NCBI GenBank assembly: GCA_013203145.1
Contig: JABMOV010000160.1
Coordinates: 1-47,800, forward strand
Direction: 5' to 3'
From: Fidelibacterota bacterium
GTDB lineage: Bacteria; Fidelibacterota; Marinisomatia; Marinisomatales; JABMOV01
DNA: 47,800 bases
The notes beneath the pieces were generated by a model that made no database searches, was not told where the DNA came from, and was given only the letters and a program-made list of their open reading frames with translations. The position numbers and the translations under genes are program-made. Shown here in pieces: positions 1-7,516 of the stretch (positions are counted from its first letter, which is position 1; every line of letters begins with the position of its first letter).

Positions 1-323
1 CGGCTACTATGACATTGTTCACAATCAGATCCCAATTCTGATCCATGAACGTCAATATGACAATTGTTACAGCCTGATTCCGCTAAACTGAAATTGTGTT
101 TTTCTTGTACGGTATTCCCAGAATGGCAAGCAGTACACGGCTGCATTTTATGGACATCCTTTAAAGGAAATACTGTTTTACTATGATCAAATCCAGTTAA
201 AGTAAGATCTGTCCAACCGGATGAGCCATGGCAATCACCACATTCATACCCCAAAACTTTGAATTCTTCATTTTGAGCGAATGTAATGTTCGACAAAAGT
301 AGGACTAGGGCAAGTATTCTCAT
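1..323 (-). CDS. Multiheme c-type cytochrome, 5' part only
   Basis: This is a gene start that runs off the left edge; 107 codons are visible. The product begins with a short signal peptide (about residues 1-16, cleavage before Gln17), so it is exported to the periplasm. Four CxxCH heme-binding motifs appear at residues 28-32, 63-67, 85-89 and 101-105, and a Phe-Asp-His-Ser-Lys segment near residue 45 matches the repeat seen in the 20-heme cytochrome just upstream in the operon. The ATG shares one base with the stop codon of that gene (TAATG), which fixes the start and suggests translational coupling. It probably accepts electrons from, or docks with, the upstream cytochrome. Total heme number and family cannot be judged because the 3' part is missing. 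Confidence 0.85.
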   Translation of the reverse strand, partial: MRILALVLLLSNITFAQNEEFKVLGYECGDCHGSSGWTDLTLTGFDHSKTVFPLKDVHKMQPCTACHSGNTVQEKHNFSLAESGCNNCHIDVHGSELGSDCEQCHSS

Positions 324-1963
324 TACCTTATTTGCCCCGTAAAGGTATGACAATCCTGGCACCGATGCTGGACAGGTATATATCGAGTAAATTGACCAGC
401 AATATCATTTTCATTTTCATGACATTTATTGCAGGAAACTTTTTTGTGTTTGCCATCAAGCGGAAACTCCGATTTTTGATGGTCGAAGACTAACTTATTA
501 AAAGATATAGGTCCATGACAGTTATCACAAGAATTATTGTATCGTGGTCGAAATTGGTTTCGATGAATATCCGTATGACAGGTTTCACATTTAGGATCAT
601 CCCAAATAAATTGTGTGGACGTCACTCCTGAAATAGATTCATACGGTTTATGACAAAATATACATGGAACGGCTAAATGTGCACCATCTAAAGGTAATCG
701 CGCTTTATTATGTTTAGTCACATTAAAGATTGTAGGTTTATAACCGTAAACGGAATGGCAGTAAGCACAATCACCACCATCATTACGATTTATAAATTGA
801 CCATTATGCTCATCTTTATGGCATTTTAAACACGTATCATATTCAGGCAATTTACCTTGTTTTACGTCATGGCATTTATTGCATAAAATATTACTGTGTT
901 TCCATTCCAAGGGATATTTTGTTTTTTTATGATCGAATGGTTTAAGGTTTTCTTTCCATTTTTGAATTGTATGGCAGGATTCACATGTTTGACCGAATGT
1001 ACCCTTGTGGATATCTTCATGACAGGAAGTACATAAATCAAATTTCATCCCCGATAATTGTAAAACTGGCGGAACCTGTTCCACATAAGGTTTATGACAT
1101 TTTTCACAGCTTACATTCAGATGGGAACCAATTAATGAATATTTCGCCTTTGTATGATCAAATGATTCACGCACATTTTTCCAGTCTTGGGTGTTATGAC
1201 AGGATTTACAATCATCGGATACTTCTTCTTTATGTGTATCGTTATGGCATGGAATACAAGATTCGTATTGCAGACCAGTAAGCTGCATAACTGAAGGTGT
1301 CCAGTCCGTGTGCGGTTTATGACATTTCGCACATTCGATTTCTATATGTTTCCCCGTTAACGTGTATTTTGCTTTATTATGATCAAATTCCTTTACAACA
1401 CGTTTCCAATCAGACGTATTATGGCAGGATTCGCAATCATCTGATACCTCTTTTTTGTGAATATCCGAATGACAGACATTGCATGTTTTGTTTAAACCCA
1501 AAAACGTTCGATCCAAAGTTGGTTTATCTGGATATTTTTTAGCCCATTCACGAATATTATCACCGACAATTAGACTATCAGCATGACACTGATTACATTT
1601 TAATTCTAAATGTTTACCCGAGAGCTTATACCCTGTTTCACTATGGTCAAAATCATTGATATCCTTGGGCCAATAAACCATTTCAAAATCAAGACCATTA
1701 TGATCTGAATGACACTCTCCGCAATTTTTATCTTTATCAGCATGGAATCCTGTTTTGGATTCTATACGGGTTTTTAACGGCGAATGACAATCAACACAGC
1801 CATTTGATAAAGCCTTATTTCCTAATTCATGGCATTGTGTACAATTTGAAGTTCCTTCAAGAAAATCGTGGTATTTTGATAATGCACCAGGAGAAAATTG
1901 CGCACCTAGAAAATGAGGGGCGCAAATGGATAGCATATATATGAAACGGAATAATTTCATCAT
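323..1963 (-). CDS. 20-heme periplasmic/outer-surface c-type cytochrome
   Basis: The 546-residue protein has a signal peptide (about residues 1-21) and 20 CxxCH motifs spread from about residue 41 to the C-terminus, so it should bind 20 covalent c hemes outside the cytoplasmic membrane. Many His residues outside the motifs (Phe-Asp-His, Gly-Lys-His, Asp-Ile-His) could be distal ligands. The middle contains tandem units with an exact 75-residue period, each carrying three hemes (Cys-Glu-Ser-Cys-His, Cys-Ala-Lys-Cys-His, Cys-Ile-Pro-Cys-His and variants). It belongs broadly to the cytochrome c3/tetraheme-like class, but the exact family was not recognised. The start overlaps the stop of the upstream FAD/Fe-S gene by 4 nt (ATGA). 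Context suggests it takes electrons from the membrane b cytochrome and passes them across the periplasm. The terminal acceptor is unknown. Confidence 0.9.
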   Translation of the reverse strand: MMKLFRFIYMLSICAPHFLGAQFSPGALSKYHDFLEGTSNCTQCHELGNKALSNGCVDCHSPLKTRIESKTGFHADKDKNCGECHSDHNGLDFEMVYWPKDINDFDHSETGYKLSGKHLELKCNQCHADSLIVGDNIREWAKKYPDKPTLDRTFLGLNKTCNVCHSDIHKKEVSDDCESCHNTSDWKRVVKEFDHNKAKYTLTGKHIEIECAKCHKPHTDWTPSVMQLTGLQYESCIPCHNDTHKEEVSDDCKSCHNTQDWKNVRESFDHTKAKYSLIGSHLNVSCEKCHKPYVEQVPPVLQLSGMKFDLCTSCHEDIHKGTFGQTCESCHTIQKWKENLKPFDHKKTKYPLEWKHSNILCNKCHDVKQGKLPEYDTCLKCHKDEHNGQFINRNDGGDCAYCHSVYGYKPTIFNVTKHNKARLPLDGAHLAVPCIFCHKPYESISGVTSTQFIWDDPKCETCHTDIHRNQFRPRYNNSCDNCHGPISFNKLVFDHQKSEFPLDGKHKKVSCNKCHENENDIAGQFTRYIPVQHRCQDCHTFTGQIR

Positions 1964-3273
1964 TTACTTATTGTTATATTTTGTCCATAATCAATCCCAA
2001 TAGCGCTCAGCAATGGAAAAGGTAATTCGCCGCCAGCAAAAATAAAGACAAAATCATTTAAAATAGTTTTCTGTCCGTCTTGAGTATCAATATGTACTTC
2101 TTTTTCAGTTATTTCCAGCAGATTAGAGTCAAAAATGACTTTCAATTTTCCTGTGCTGACAGCCTCTTTTAATCGTTGTTCATTTTTGGCTTTGAGACGG
2201 AAAAAATTACTTTTTCTATATGAGATTGTTACATCATTTCCTTGCTGATGCGAAAGTCCAATAGCGGCTTCTATTGCGCTATCACCTCCACCTGCAACCA
2301 ATATCTTTTGATCTTTATAGGTTTCAGCATCCATTAGTTTATACATAACTTTTCCAAAATCTTCGCCTGAAACACCAAGCTTACGAGGCGTACCTCTTCG
2401 ACCCAAACCAAGTATCACCTTGTTCGCTGTAATATCACCTTTATTTGTATGGATAATAAAACCATTATTTTTTTGATCAATCCCCAGCAGTTTTTGTTTG
2501 GTTTTCAGATTTAATGCTTCTTTCGTTATCACATCTTCCCATATCTCAAGCAATTCTTCTTTAGGATATTCCATTTTTTTTAATTGGCCGTATAACGGAA
2601 GTGAAACTGGCTGAACCAATACAAGTTTCTTCCTTGGATATTGAAGAATTGTACCCCCAGGTTCACTTTGATCAATGATGAGATATTTGAGTCCTAATTC
2701 TTTTGCTCGTAATCCTGATGTTAATCCCGATGGCCCTGCTCCAATGATAATAATGTCAAATTCATTATCATGATTTTCAGCAATGGATGTTTCGATATGG
2801 TTGACCGCTTTTACACCATGCTCAATAGCATTTCGTATCAAAGCCAAGCCGGACAATTCCCCAATAACATATAAGCCAGGAATATTACTTTCAAAATGTT
2901 CATTGAGTCTGGGAATATCCTGCCGTTGACTAATATCTCCCAATCCAACTTCTATTGCACTTAACGGACATGCTTCTGCACATTTCCCATGTCCAATGCA
3001 ATGACTCCCATGGATGACCGTAGCCTTACCATTGATAAGTCCTAACACATCTCCTTCCGGGCACGAGTCAACACAAATTCCGCATCCAATGCAAGCAGAC
3101 TGGTTAATGATCGGGTGCTGCATCAGTGCTTTTTCCTGACCCTTTGAACGAGTCTCTTTTAAGCGTTCACGAGCCTTTTCTTCCTTTTTCATCATTCGTT
3201 TAATATATGGAATTAAAAAGGCAATAATTATTACGGCACCGAGTATCCATGAAAAAATTAATTCTGTATTCAT
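1960..3273 (-). CDS. Membrane-anchored FAD/NAD(P)H oxidoreductase with ferredoxin domain
   Basis: The 437-residue protein has an N-terminal membrane helix (residues 6-24) and a charged linker. A ferredoxin-like domain follows, with Cys61, Cys64, Cys67, Cys71 for one [4Fe-4S] cluster and Cys92, His95, Cys98, Cys102 for a second, where the usual second Cys is His. The thioredoxin-reductase-like domain has an FAD-binding GAGPSG at 178-183 and a second Gly-Gly-Gly-Asp-Ser-Ala dinucleotide motif. There is no CxxC redox pair, so it is not a thioredoxin reductase. An Ile-Pro-Gly-Leu-Tyr-Val-Ile-Gly-Glu segment, normally near the C-terminus of such flavoproteins, lies before the FAD motif here. The likely role is to oxidise NAD(P)H and feed the neighbouring b cytochrome. 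The ATG at 3273 shares one base with the upstream stop. A more upstream ATG at 3402 would overlap the upstream gene by 130 nt and is not used. Confidence 0.85.
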   Translation of the reverse strand: MNTELIFSWILGAVIIIAFLIPYIKRMMKKEEKARERLKETRSKGQEKALMQHPIINQSACIGCGICVDSCPEGDVLGLINGKATVIHGSHCIGHGKCAEACPLSAIEVGLGDISQRQDIPRLNEHFESNIPGLYVIGELSGLALIRNAIEHGVKAVNHIETSIAENHDNEFDIIIIGAGPSGLTSGLRAKELGLKYLIIDQSEPGGTILQYPRKKLVLVQPVSLPLYGQLKKMEYPKEELLEIWEDVITKEALNLKTKQKLLGIDQKNNGFIIHTNKGDITANKVILGLGRRGTPRKLGVSGEDFGKVMYKLMDAETYKDQKILVAGGGDSAIEAAIGLSHQQGNDVTISYRKSNFFRLKAKNEQRLKEAVSTGKLKVIFDSNLLEITEKEVHIDTQDGQKTILNDFVFIFAGGELPFPLLSAIGIDYGQNITISK

Positions 3274-4142
3274 CACCAAATCCAGGTATAGCCAAATGTT
3301 ATTGCTAACGTTGTATGAATTACCATGATTACAATCATCGTATAAGCAAATGGTCGATGTATTACATGCCAGTAATGAAATAGTTTTTGGGCAGAGTTCC
3401 AAAATGCGATCTGCCTTGCTGAACGAATACGCATTAACGTTAATTTATAAAACGTGTGAACTTTTGACCGATCAATATTCATTTCTTTGCCAAGTTTTGA
3501 TAGTTTTGCCCGAAGTGTAAAGCGGCCAACCGTATCATAGAAAAAGAATGTGAATATTCCAAATAATCCTCGTGTTTTTATTTTATCAACGGCACTAATT
3601 GTCTCTAAATACTTGAACTGTTCGGCTGTAAGTGAAAATTCATCTATCATTTGACGTGTCAGATCATTCTGATGTTTCTCAATTTCATCCATAGTTAATT
3701 CGGTACCGGATATTCTCCTTGGAATCTTCACATATATATAGCGTCCAATAAAACCGCTTAGAGCTACAGCTACCATGGACCAATATGCGATAGAAACAAG
3801 TCCACCAAATTTAAAGGCCGTATGAAATGTTACCAGGATGGGACCAGCCACGCCTAAAAATATATGGTAGTTCAACCAAGTCGATAATTTCCCAATTCTA
3901 CGAACAACTTTTATCCGTTTCCTCAGGGAATATGTTAATAGAAGCAAAATCATGGCACTACCTACAATTCCTAATCCATGACCAACGATACCGCCGGGTT
4001 TGAATTCTTTATGTACGTCGTGATGTGGTCGATCCAAAAGCGATAAACCATAATATCCATCTGTTCCTAATACAATCCACCATACTGCAACCACTAATGC
4101 AATTGCTGCACATACTAAAATAATTGAATGAAGTAACTTCAT
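3273..4142 (-). CDS. b-type cytochrome, ferric-reductase-like membrane protein
   Basis: The 289-residue integral membrane protein has about five hydrophobic segments (residues 4-25, 54-73, 90-110, 116-138 and 264-284). Two of them carry a His-x13-His pair, His93/His107 and His262/His276. This is the spacing by which ferric-reductase-type and related b cytochromes hold two stacked b hemes across the membrane. A hydrophilic, helical stretch (about 145-250) connects the two heme helices. It sits between a small membrane protein (upstream) and the FAD/Fe-S oxidoreductase (downstream, 1-nt overlap), so it is the natural transmembrane electron carrier from cytoplasmic NAD(P)H to the periplasmic multiheme cytochromes. 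The assignment rests on the His spacing and the neighbours; no close family name was recognised. Confidence 0.75.
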   Translation of the reverse strand: MKLLHSIILVCAAIALVVAVWWIVLGTDGYYGLSLLDRPHHDVHKEFKPGGIVGHGLGIVGSAMILLLLTYSLRKRIKVVRRIGKLSTWLNYHIFLGVAGPILVTFHTAFKFGGLVSIAYWSMVAVALSGFIGRYIYVKIPRRISGTELTMDEIEKHQNDLTRQMIDEFSLTAEQFKYLETISAVDKIKTRGLFGIFTFFFYDTVGRFTLRAKLSKLGKEMNIDRSKVHTFYKLTLMRIRSARQIAFWNSAQKLFHYWHVIHRPFAYTMIVIMVIHTTLAITFGYTWIW

Positions 4143-4187
4143 AATTTAATCATCGTCAATACTGTGACGCCTTTTCGTTTCTTGTTA

Positions 4188-4709
4188 TTAGTCATCATCA
4201 TGATCGTCGTGGTCATCATCATCATTTTTGACATCAAAAATATCTCCAGATTCCGTTTGCGAATTTTCCGTATTATCACCAATGAAACGATGTTCAATTT
4301 TACCGCCTGTATTATTTACTCGCACGAAGAATAATAAAGAGATAAAGTGTAATACAATAATAACCTGAGTCATCATTTTTGGTGAAAATTTATTAGACTT
4401 TTCGTTCCATATTCCAACAAAAGAAGATACTGCTAAAACAATAACAAACCATTTTACTAACTCGGCGATGTCTTCATGAGCCTCTAACGAAGCCTCAGAA
4501 ATCCCGGGTCTATCTTCAATTATCTCTTCAGCTTCTTCACCAGAAAATACTGTTCCCATCGTAAAAATGAGAGTTATCAACGTCACAACATAACCAAGTT
4601 TTCTAAAATCTGCCCCTTTACATAAGCTTACAATGAAAAGAACAAGTGAAAACATTACTCCAAATAATGGAATGTGGTTTAATAGTAAATGTAAATGCAC
4701 TGGGTTCAT
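4188..4709 (-). CDS. Small DUF2231-like membrane protein with Asp/His-rich tail
   Basis: The 173-residue protein has about four membrane helices (roughly 10-28, 38-56, 82-102 and 113-130). It opens with a His-rich segment (His5, His7, His12), has a conserved-looking Ala-His-Glu-Asp before the third helix, and a Gly-Gly-Lys-Ile-Glu-His after the fourth. This layout resembles DUF2231-type heme-associated membrane proteins, though the match is weak. The last residues form an acidic His-containing tail (DDDDHDDHDDD), likely to bind divalent metal ions. It is the first gene of the electron-transfer operon, 45 nt upstream of the b cytochrome, and may be an accessory subunit or quinone-side partner. 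Its function is not known. Confidence 0.7.
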   Translation of the reverse strand: MNPVHLHLLLNHIPLFGVMFSLVLFIVSLCKGADFRKLGYVVTLITLIFTMGTVFSGEEAEEIIEDRPGISEASLEAHEDIAELVKWFVIVLAVSSFVGIWNEKSNKFSPKMMTQVIIVLHFISLLFFVRVNNTGGKIEHRFIGDNTENSQTESGDIFDVKNDDDDHDDHDDD

Positions 4710-4799
4710 AATATTATCCTAACTTTTTCTTAAGTTACCGAGTTAACATTAGAACAAAATGAGAGCAAGATTAGAATTTTCTCATAATTTCCAATAATA
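4710..4799. promoter_or_regulatory. Divergent promoter region between electron-transfer operon and two-component genes
   Basis: This 90-base AT-rich spacer separates divergent start codons. It contains an inverted repeat TAACTT/AAGTTA with a 6-nt spacer (4720-4737) and two direct copies of ATTAGAA (4748-4754 and 4770-4776) exactly 22 bases apart, two helical turns. OmpR-family regulators often bind direct repeats on one DNA face, so this is a reasonable site for the adjacent response regulator. No -35/-10 pair was confidently placed. Confidence 0.4.
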
Positions 4800-5477
4800 A
4801 TGCGCATACTAATAGTAGAAGACGAAACGAGCATCGGAGAATACATTCTTGGATCTTTTAAAGATCAAGGATTTGTATGTACGTGGTTTAAAACCGGAAT
4901 GGAGGCACTGGAAGAAATTTTAACCGAAGAATATGATTGCATCATTCTCGATCGGCGATTACCCGATATGGATGGGTTAGAAGTTTGTAAACAAGTACGA
5001 TCTCAATCTCAACAAACACCCATAATCGTTTTAACAGCAATGGCAGGTGTCGAACATACAATTTCCGGACTTGAAGCTGGCGCTGATGATTATATTTCCA
5101 AACCTTTTGATATCAAGGAGTTAATTGCCAGAGTTCAGGCATTAATACGACGGGCAAGTTTAAATCAATCACCCACCATAAAGATCAGAGATATTGAACT
5201 CAATCCAATGACGCGAACAGTGAAACTGAATAGTGATCTAATATCTTTTTCAAATCGAGAATTTTTATTACTTGAATTTCTGATGCGAAATGTCGGGCGT
5301 GCCCTTACCCGAACACAACTCTATGAACATGTTTGGGAAATAGCGGATGGTAGGGACTCAAATATCGTTGATGTTTATATTCGGTATGTTCGAAATAAAA
5401 TTGATAGAAATCCTGATCTATATTCACATATTGAAACTATAAGGGGATTTGGATACCGATTTAAAGCTGATGAATAA
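4800..5477 (+). CDS. OmpR/PhoB-family response regulator
   Basis: The 225-residue two-domain regulator has a receiver domain at residues 1-118 with the acidic pocket Glu7/Asp8, phosphoacceptor Asp51, switch Thr79 and Lys101 in Lys-Pro-Phe. A winged-helix DNA-binding domain at about 128-223 ends in the typical Arg-Gly-Phe-Gly-Tyr-Arg-Phe. It is co-transcribed with the histidine kinase that overlaps its last 8 nt, and its start faces the start of the electron-transfer operon across 90 bases. It probably senses an envelope signal through that kinase and controls the cytochrome operon, itself, or both. That target is inferred from position only. Confidence 0.93.
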   Translation: MRILIVEDETSIGEYILGSFKDQGFVCTWFKTGMEALEEILTEEYDCIILDRRLPDMDGLEVCKQVRSQSQQTPIIVLTAMAGVEHTISGLEAGADDYISKPFDIKELIARVQALIRRASLNQSPTIKIRDIELNPMTRTVKLNSDLISFSNREFLLLEFLMRNVGRALTRTQLYEHVWEIADGRDSNIVDVYIRYVRNKIDRNPDLYSHIETIRGFGYRFKADE

Positions 5478-6840
5478 ATTATCTTTCCAACATCGTTTAA
5501 TTCTATTGTCGGCCAGTATTATGACTATTGTTCTGATGCTATTTGCAGCAGAATCATATTTTTTAATAAAAATAAAAATGGGAAATGATCTTGACAAAGA
5601 ACTAGCTCATGAATCAAATGAAATTCTATTGACAATAAACTGGCGGGGCAATCAACTAATAATCACTGATGAATTTGAATGGAAAGAAACCCATCATTTG
5701 TCTGGAAGTGACAATCCTATTTATCTTGTTATTTATAATAGCAATTTTGATGAAGTAATTAAATCATCCAATCTTGAAGATGCTTTTTGGTCCGTACCTC
5801 AGGATAAGTTCGTTCAAAATCAAAATATATTTTATAATTCATTACTATCTGGACAGGAAACCCGATGTTTAATTGAACCTATAAAAAATGGTGATTCAAC
5901 CTTGGGTTGGGTTGTTACGATGTCACCATTGAAGAAATGGAATAATTATTTAACGGGACTGTTGACGATTTACGGATTAACTTTCCCTATCGCGTTGATT
6001 CTGACTATTCTTGGAATATCCTACGCAGCAAAAAAAACAATCCAACCAATAAAAGATATAACGCAGTTTGTTCACAATATAAAATCCTCAAAATTGGATA
6101 AATATGTTCCAGTTCCTGATACTGGAGATGAAGTTACATATCTTGCTGAAACCATGAATGAATTATTGCTACGTGTGGATAAAAGCCTTGTGCAGATTAA
6201 GGAATTTTCCTCCAATGCCGCTCACGAGTTAAAAACACCATTAACAATTATACAATCTCAAATAAATGCACTCAGGAATAACAATAACGATATTATCAAA
6301 CCCATTGATACCATCCAAAATGAAATTGTTCGGTTAACACGAATTATTGAAAATTTGGAAATTCTCATGAATACAGAATCGTCATCAAGGTTGGATTTGA
6401 ACCAGAAAATATGGATCAATGATCTATTTTATGAAGAAATGAGCAGATTTGAAATTCTGATAAAGGCAAAATCAATAGAATTAACCATTGATGAAATACC
6501 ATCCATGCAAATTAATGGAGATCCATACTGGATGAAAATATTGGTATCAAATCTTCTTGAGAATGCTATTAAGTTTAGTCCAAACGGTGGAAGTCTGTCG
6601 ATAAAGATTCAACTTCAAAAAAATAAATTAAGTATTTTATTTATAAATGATTTTATTCCAAAGCACAATGTGAACATTGATCAACTTACTGAACGTTTTT
6701 ATCGTGGAAAATCAGATCAGATTGGAAGTGGATTAGGATTGTCAATTGTCAAATGGATCGTCGATAATCACAGTGGGAGGTTGCACTTTGAAGTTAATAC
6801 TTCCTTTACTGTACGGGTTCATTTACCAATCCAGAGATGA
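5470..6840 (+). CDS. Membrane histidine kinase, partner of the adjacent regulator
   Basis: The 456-residue class I sensor kinase has two membrane helices (about 10-33 and 162-186) bounding a periplasmic sensor of roughly 130 residues. A HAMP linker follows, then a HisKA domain with phosphorylated His252 in Ala-Ala-His-Glu-Leu-Lys-Thr-Pro, and an HATPase domain. The N box (Asn-Leu-Leu-Glu-Asn-Ala-Ile-Lys) and G2 box (Gly-Ser-Gly-Leu-Gly-Leu-Ser) are intact. The G1 box is degenerate: the usual Asp-x-Gly-x-Gly reads Asn-Asp-Phe-Ile-Pro. The ATG at 5470 overlaps the regulator stop by 8 nt (ATGAATAA), a junction style repeated across this window, and is preferred to an in-frame ATG 21 nt upstream. 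The signal sensed is unknown. Confidence 0.9.
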   Translation: MNKLSFQHRLILLSASIMTIVLMLFAAESYFLIKIKMGNDLDKELAHESNEILLTINWRGNQLIITDEFEWKETHHLSGSDNPIYLVIYNSNFDEVIKSSNLEDAFWSVPQDKFVQNQNIFYNSLLSGQETRCLIEPIKNGDSTLGWVVTMSPLKKWNNYLTGLLTIYGLTFPIALILTILGISYAAKKTIQPIKDITQFVHNIKSSKLDKYVPVPDTGDEVTYLAETMNELLLRVDKSLVQIKEFSSNAAHELKTPLTIIQSQINALRNNNNDIIKPIDTIQNEIVRLTRIIENLEILMNTESSSRLDLNQKIWINDLFYEEMSRFEILIKAKSIELTIDEIPSMQINGDPYWMKILVSNLLENAIKFSPNGGSLSIKIQLQKNKLSILFINDFIPKHNVNIDQLTERFYRGKSDQIGSGLGLSIVKWIVDNHSGRLHFEVNTSFTVRVHLPIQR

Positions 6841-6853
6841 GGAGTTAACCTCC
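6837..6853. terminator. Short hairpin between convergent genes
   Basis: GAGGAG and CTCCTC flank a 5-nt loop immediately after the kinase stop codon, in a 45-base gap where the kinase and the pilin-like gene converge. No clear T-run follows on either strand, so this is at best a weak or factor-assisted terminator. Confidence 0.3.
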
Positions 6854-6885
6854 TCTATCCATCAAGGAAGGTTTACTTTATCCTA

Positions 6886-7359
6886 TCAATCTCCGTGATC
6901 GTCGTCGTCATCTCCTCCACCAGAACCCTGATCCTCAAACATATAGGCGGGGCCTGATCGAATAACGAGAGTATAAGTGTCATCACCGGATGATGAATAT
7001 CGTACGATAGTATTTGGATCTGTAAGTGCATACACAAAATCAACTTTATTCGATCCTGAAGAAGAAATGGACCAGGAATCGGAGATTTCTCCTAACGTGA
7101 TCCCAAAAGCAGCACCGCCTGGATTTTCAAAATCCTCGGCATCCGGGTAATTTTTATACCCCGCGGTCACAATTTGATTATCCGCATAAAGTTCTAATCC
7201 TGTCTTCATGCTCCCCAAGAATCCATAAACTGAAGCTCTATGAGCATCCTCAGATAAAAATAATATTCGTGGCACTACCACCGCTGCCAAAATTCCTAAA
7301 ATAATGATTACTATGACTATTTCTAAAATAGTAAAACCAGACGACTGATTGCGATTCAT
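6886..7359 (-). CDS. Type IV pilin / pseudopilin-like protein with Asp/His tail
   Basis: The 157-residue protein has a class III signal. A short leader ends in Gly8, followed by Phe9 and the conserved Glu at +5 (Glu13), then a long hydrophobic helix (to about residue 33). Prepilin peptidase should cut after Gly8. The globular part is small and Gly/Ser-rich, and the C-terminus ends with a Gly-rich stretch and DDDDDHGD. GspG/PilA-like proteins build secretion pseudopili or type IV pili, but no assembly genes are nearby, so it must use machinery encoded elsewhere. It is monocistronic, with AAAGG about 8 nt before the ATG and a sigma-54-like promoter upstream. The Asp/His tail echoes that of the protein at 4188-4709. 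Whether it is a structural pilin or an odd pseudopilin cannot be told. Confidence 0.85.
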   Translation of the reverse strand: MNRNQSSGFTILEIVIVIIILGILAAVVVPRILFLSEDAHRASVYGFLGSMKTGLELYADNQIVTAGYKNYPDAEDFENPGGAAFGITLGEISDSWSISSSGSNKVDFVYALTDPNTIVRYSSSGDDTYTLVIRSGPAYMFEDQGSGGGDDDDDHGD

Positions 7360-7404
7360 GTTTTAACCTTTTAAATATTTAGCTTGAGATATTCAACTAG
7401 TCCT

Positions 7405-7422
7405 GATCAAAAAGTATGCCAA
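7405..7422 (-). promoter_or_regulatory. Candidate sigma-54 promoter of the pilin-like gene
   Basis: On the minus strand the sequence TTGGCATACTTTTTGAT fits the -24/-12 pattern TGGCAYR-N4-TTGC with the -24 element and spacing correct and a single mismatch (A for C) at the -12 end. It lies about 47-60 nt upstream of the ATG, leaving a 5' leader of roughly 35 nt. Pilin genes are commonly sigma-54 dependent. Whether this genome encodes sigma-54 is not visible here. Confidence 0.4.
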
Positions 7423-7516
7423 TTATTTGTCTCGTTTTCCTTGCCTATTAATTCAATTCGCGGAATTATTTCGTAGAGATATTTGTTTCATTTTGTGACG
7501 CCAGTATCACGAAAGG

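Noticed and set aside
967..1542. Open frames on the plus strand antisense to the 20-heme cytochrome
   Set aside because: They are shadows of the repetitive heme-motif codons. No ribosome-binding site or protein-like pattern, and fully inside a strong gene.
1960..3273. Thioredoxin reductase identity for the flavoprotein
   Set aside because: The fold and dinucleotide motifs match, but the redox-active CxxC is missing and a ferredoxin domain plus membrane anchor are fused.
3274..3402. Upstream in-frame ATG extending the FAD/Fe-S protein by 43 residues
   Set aside because: It lies inside the b cytochrome gene. The ATG at 3273 gives a 1-nt overlap and starts the protein directly before its membrane helix.
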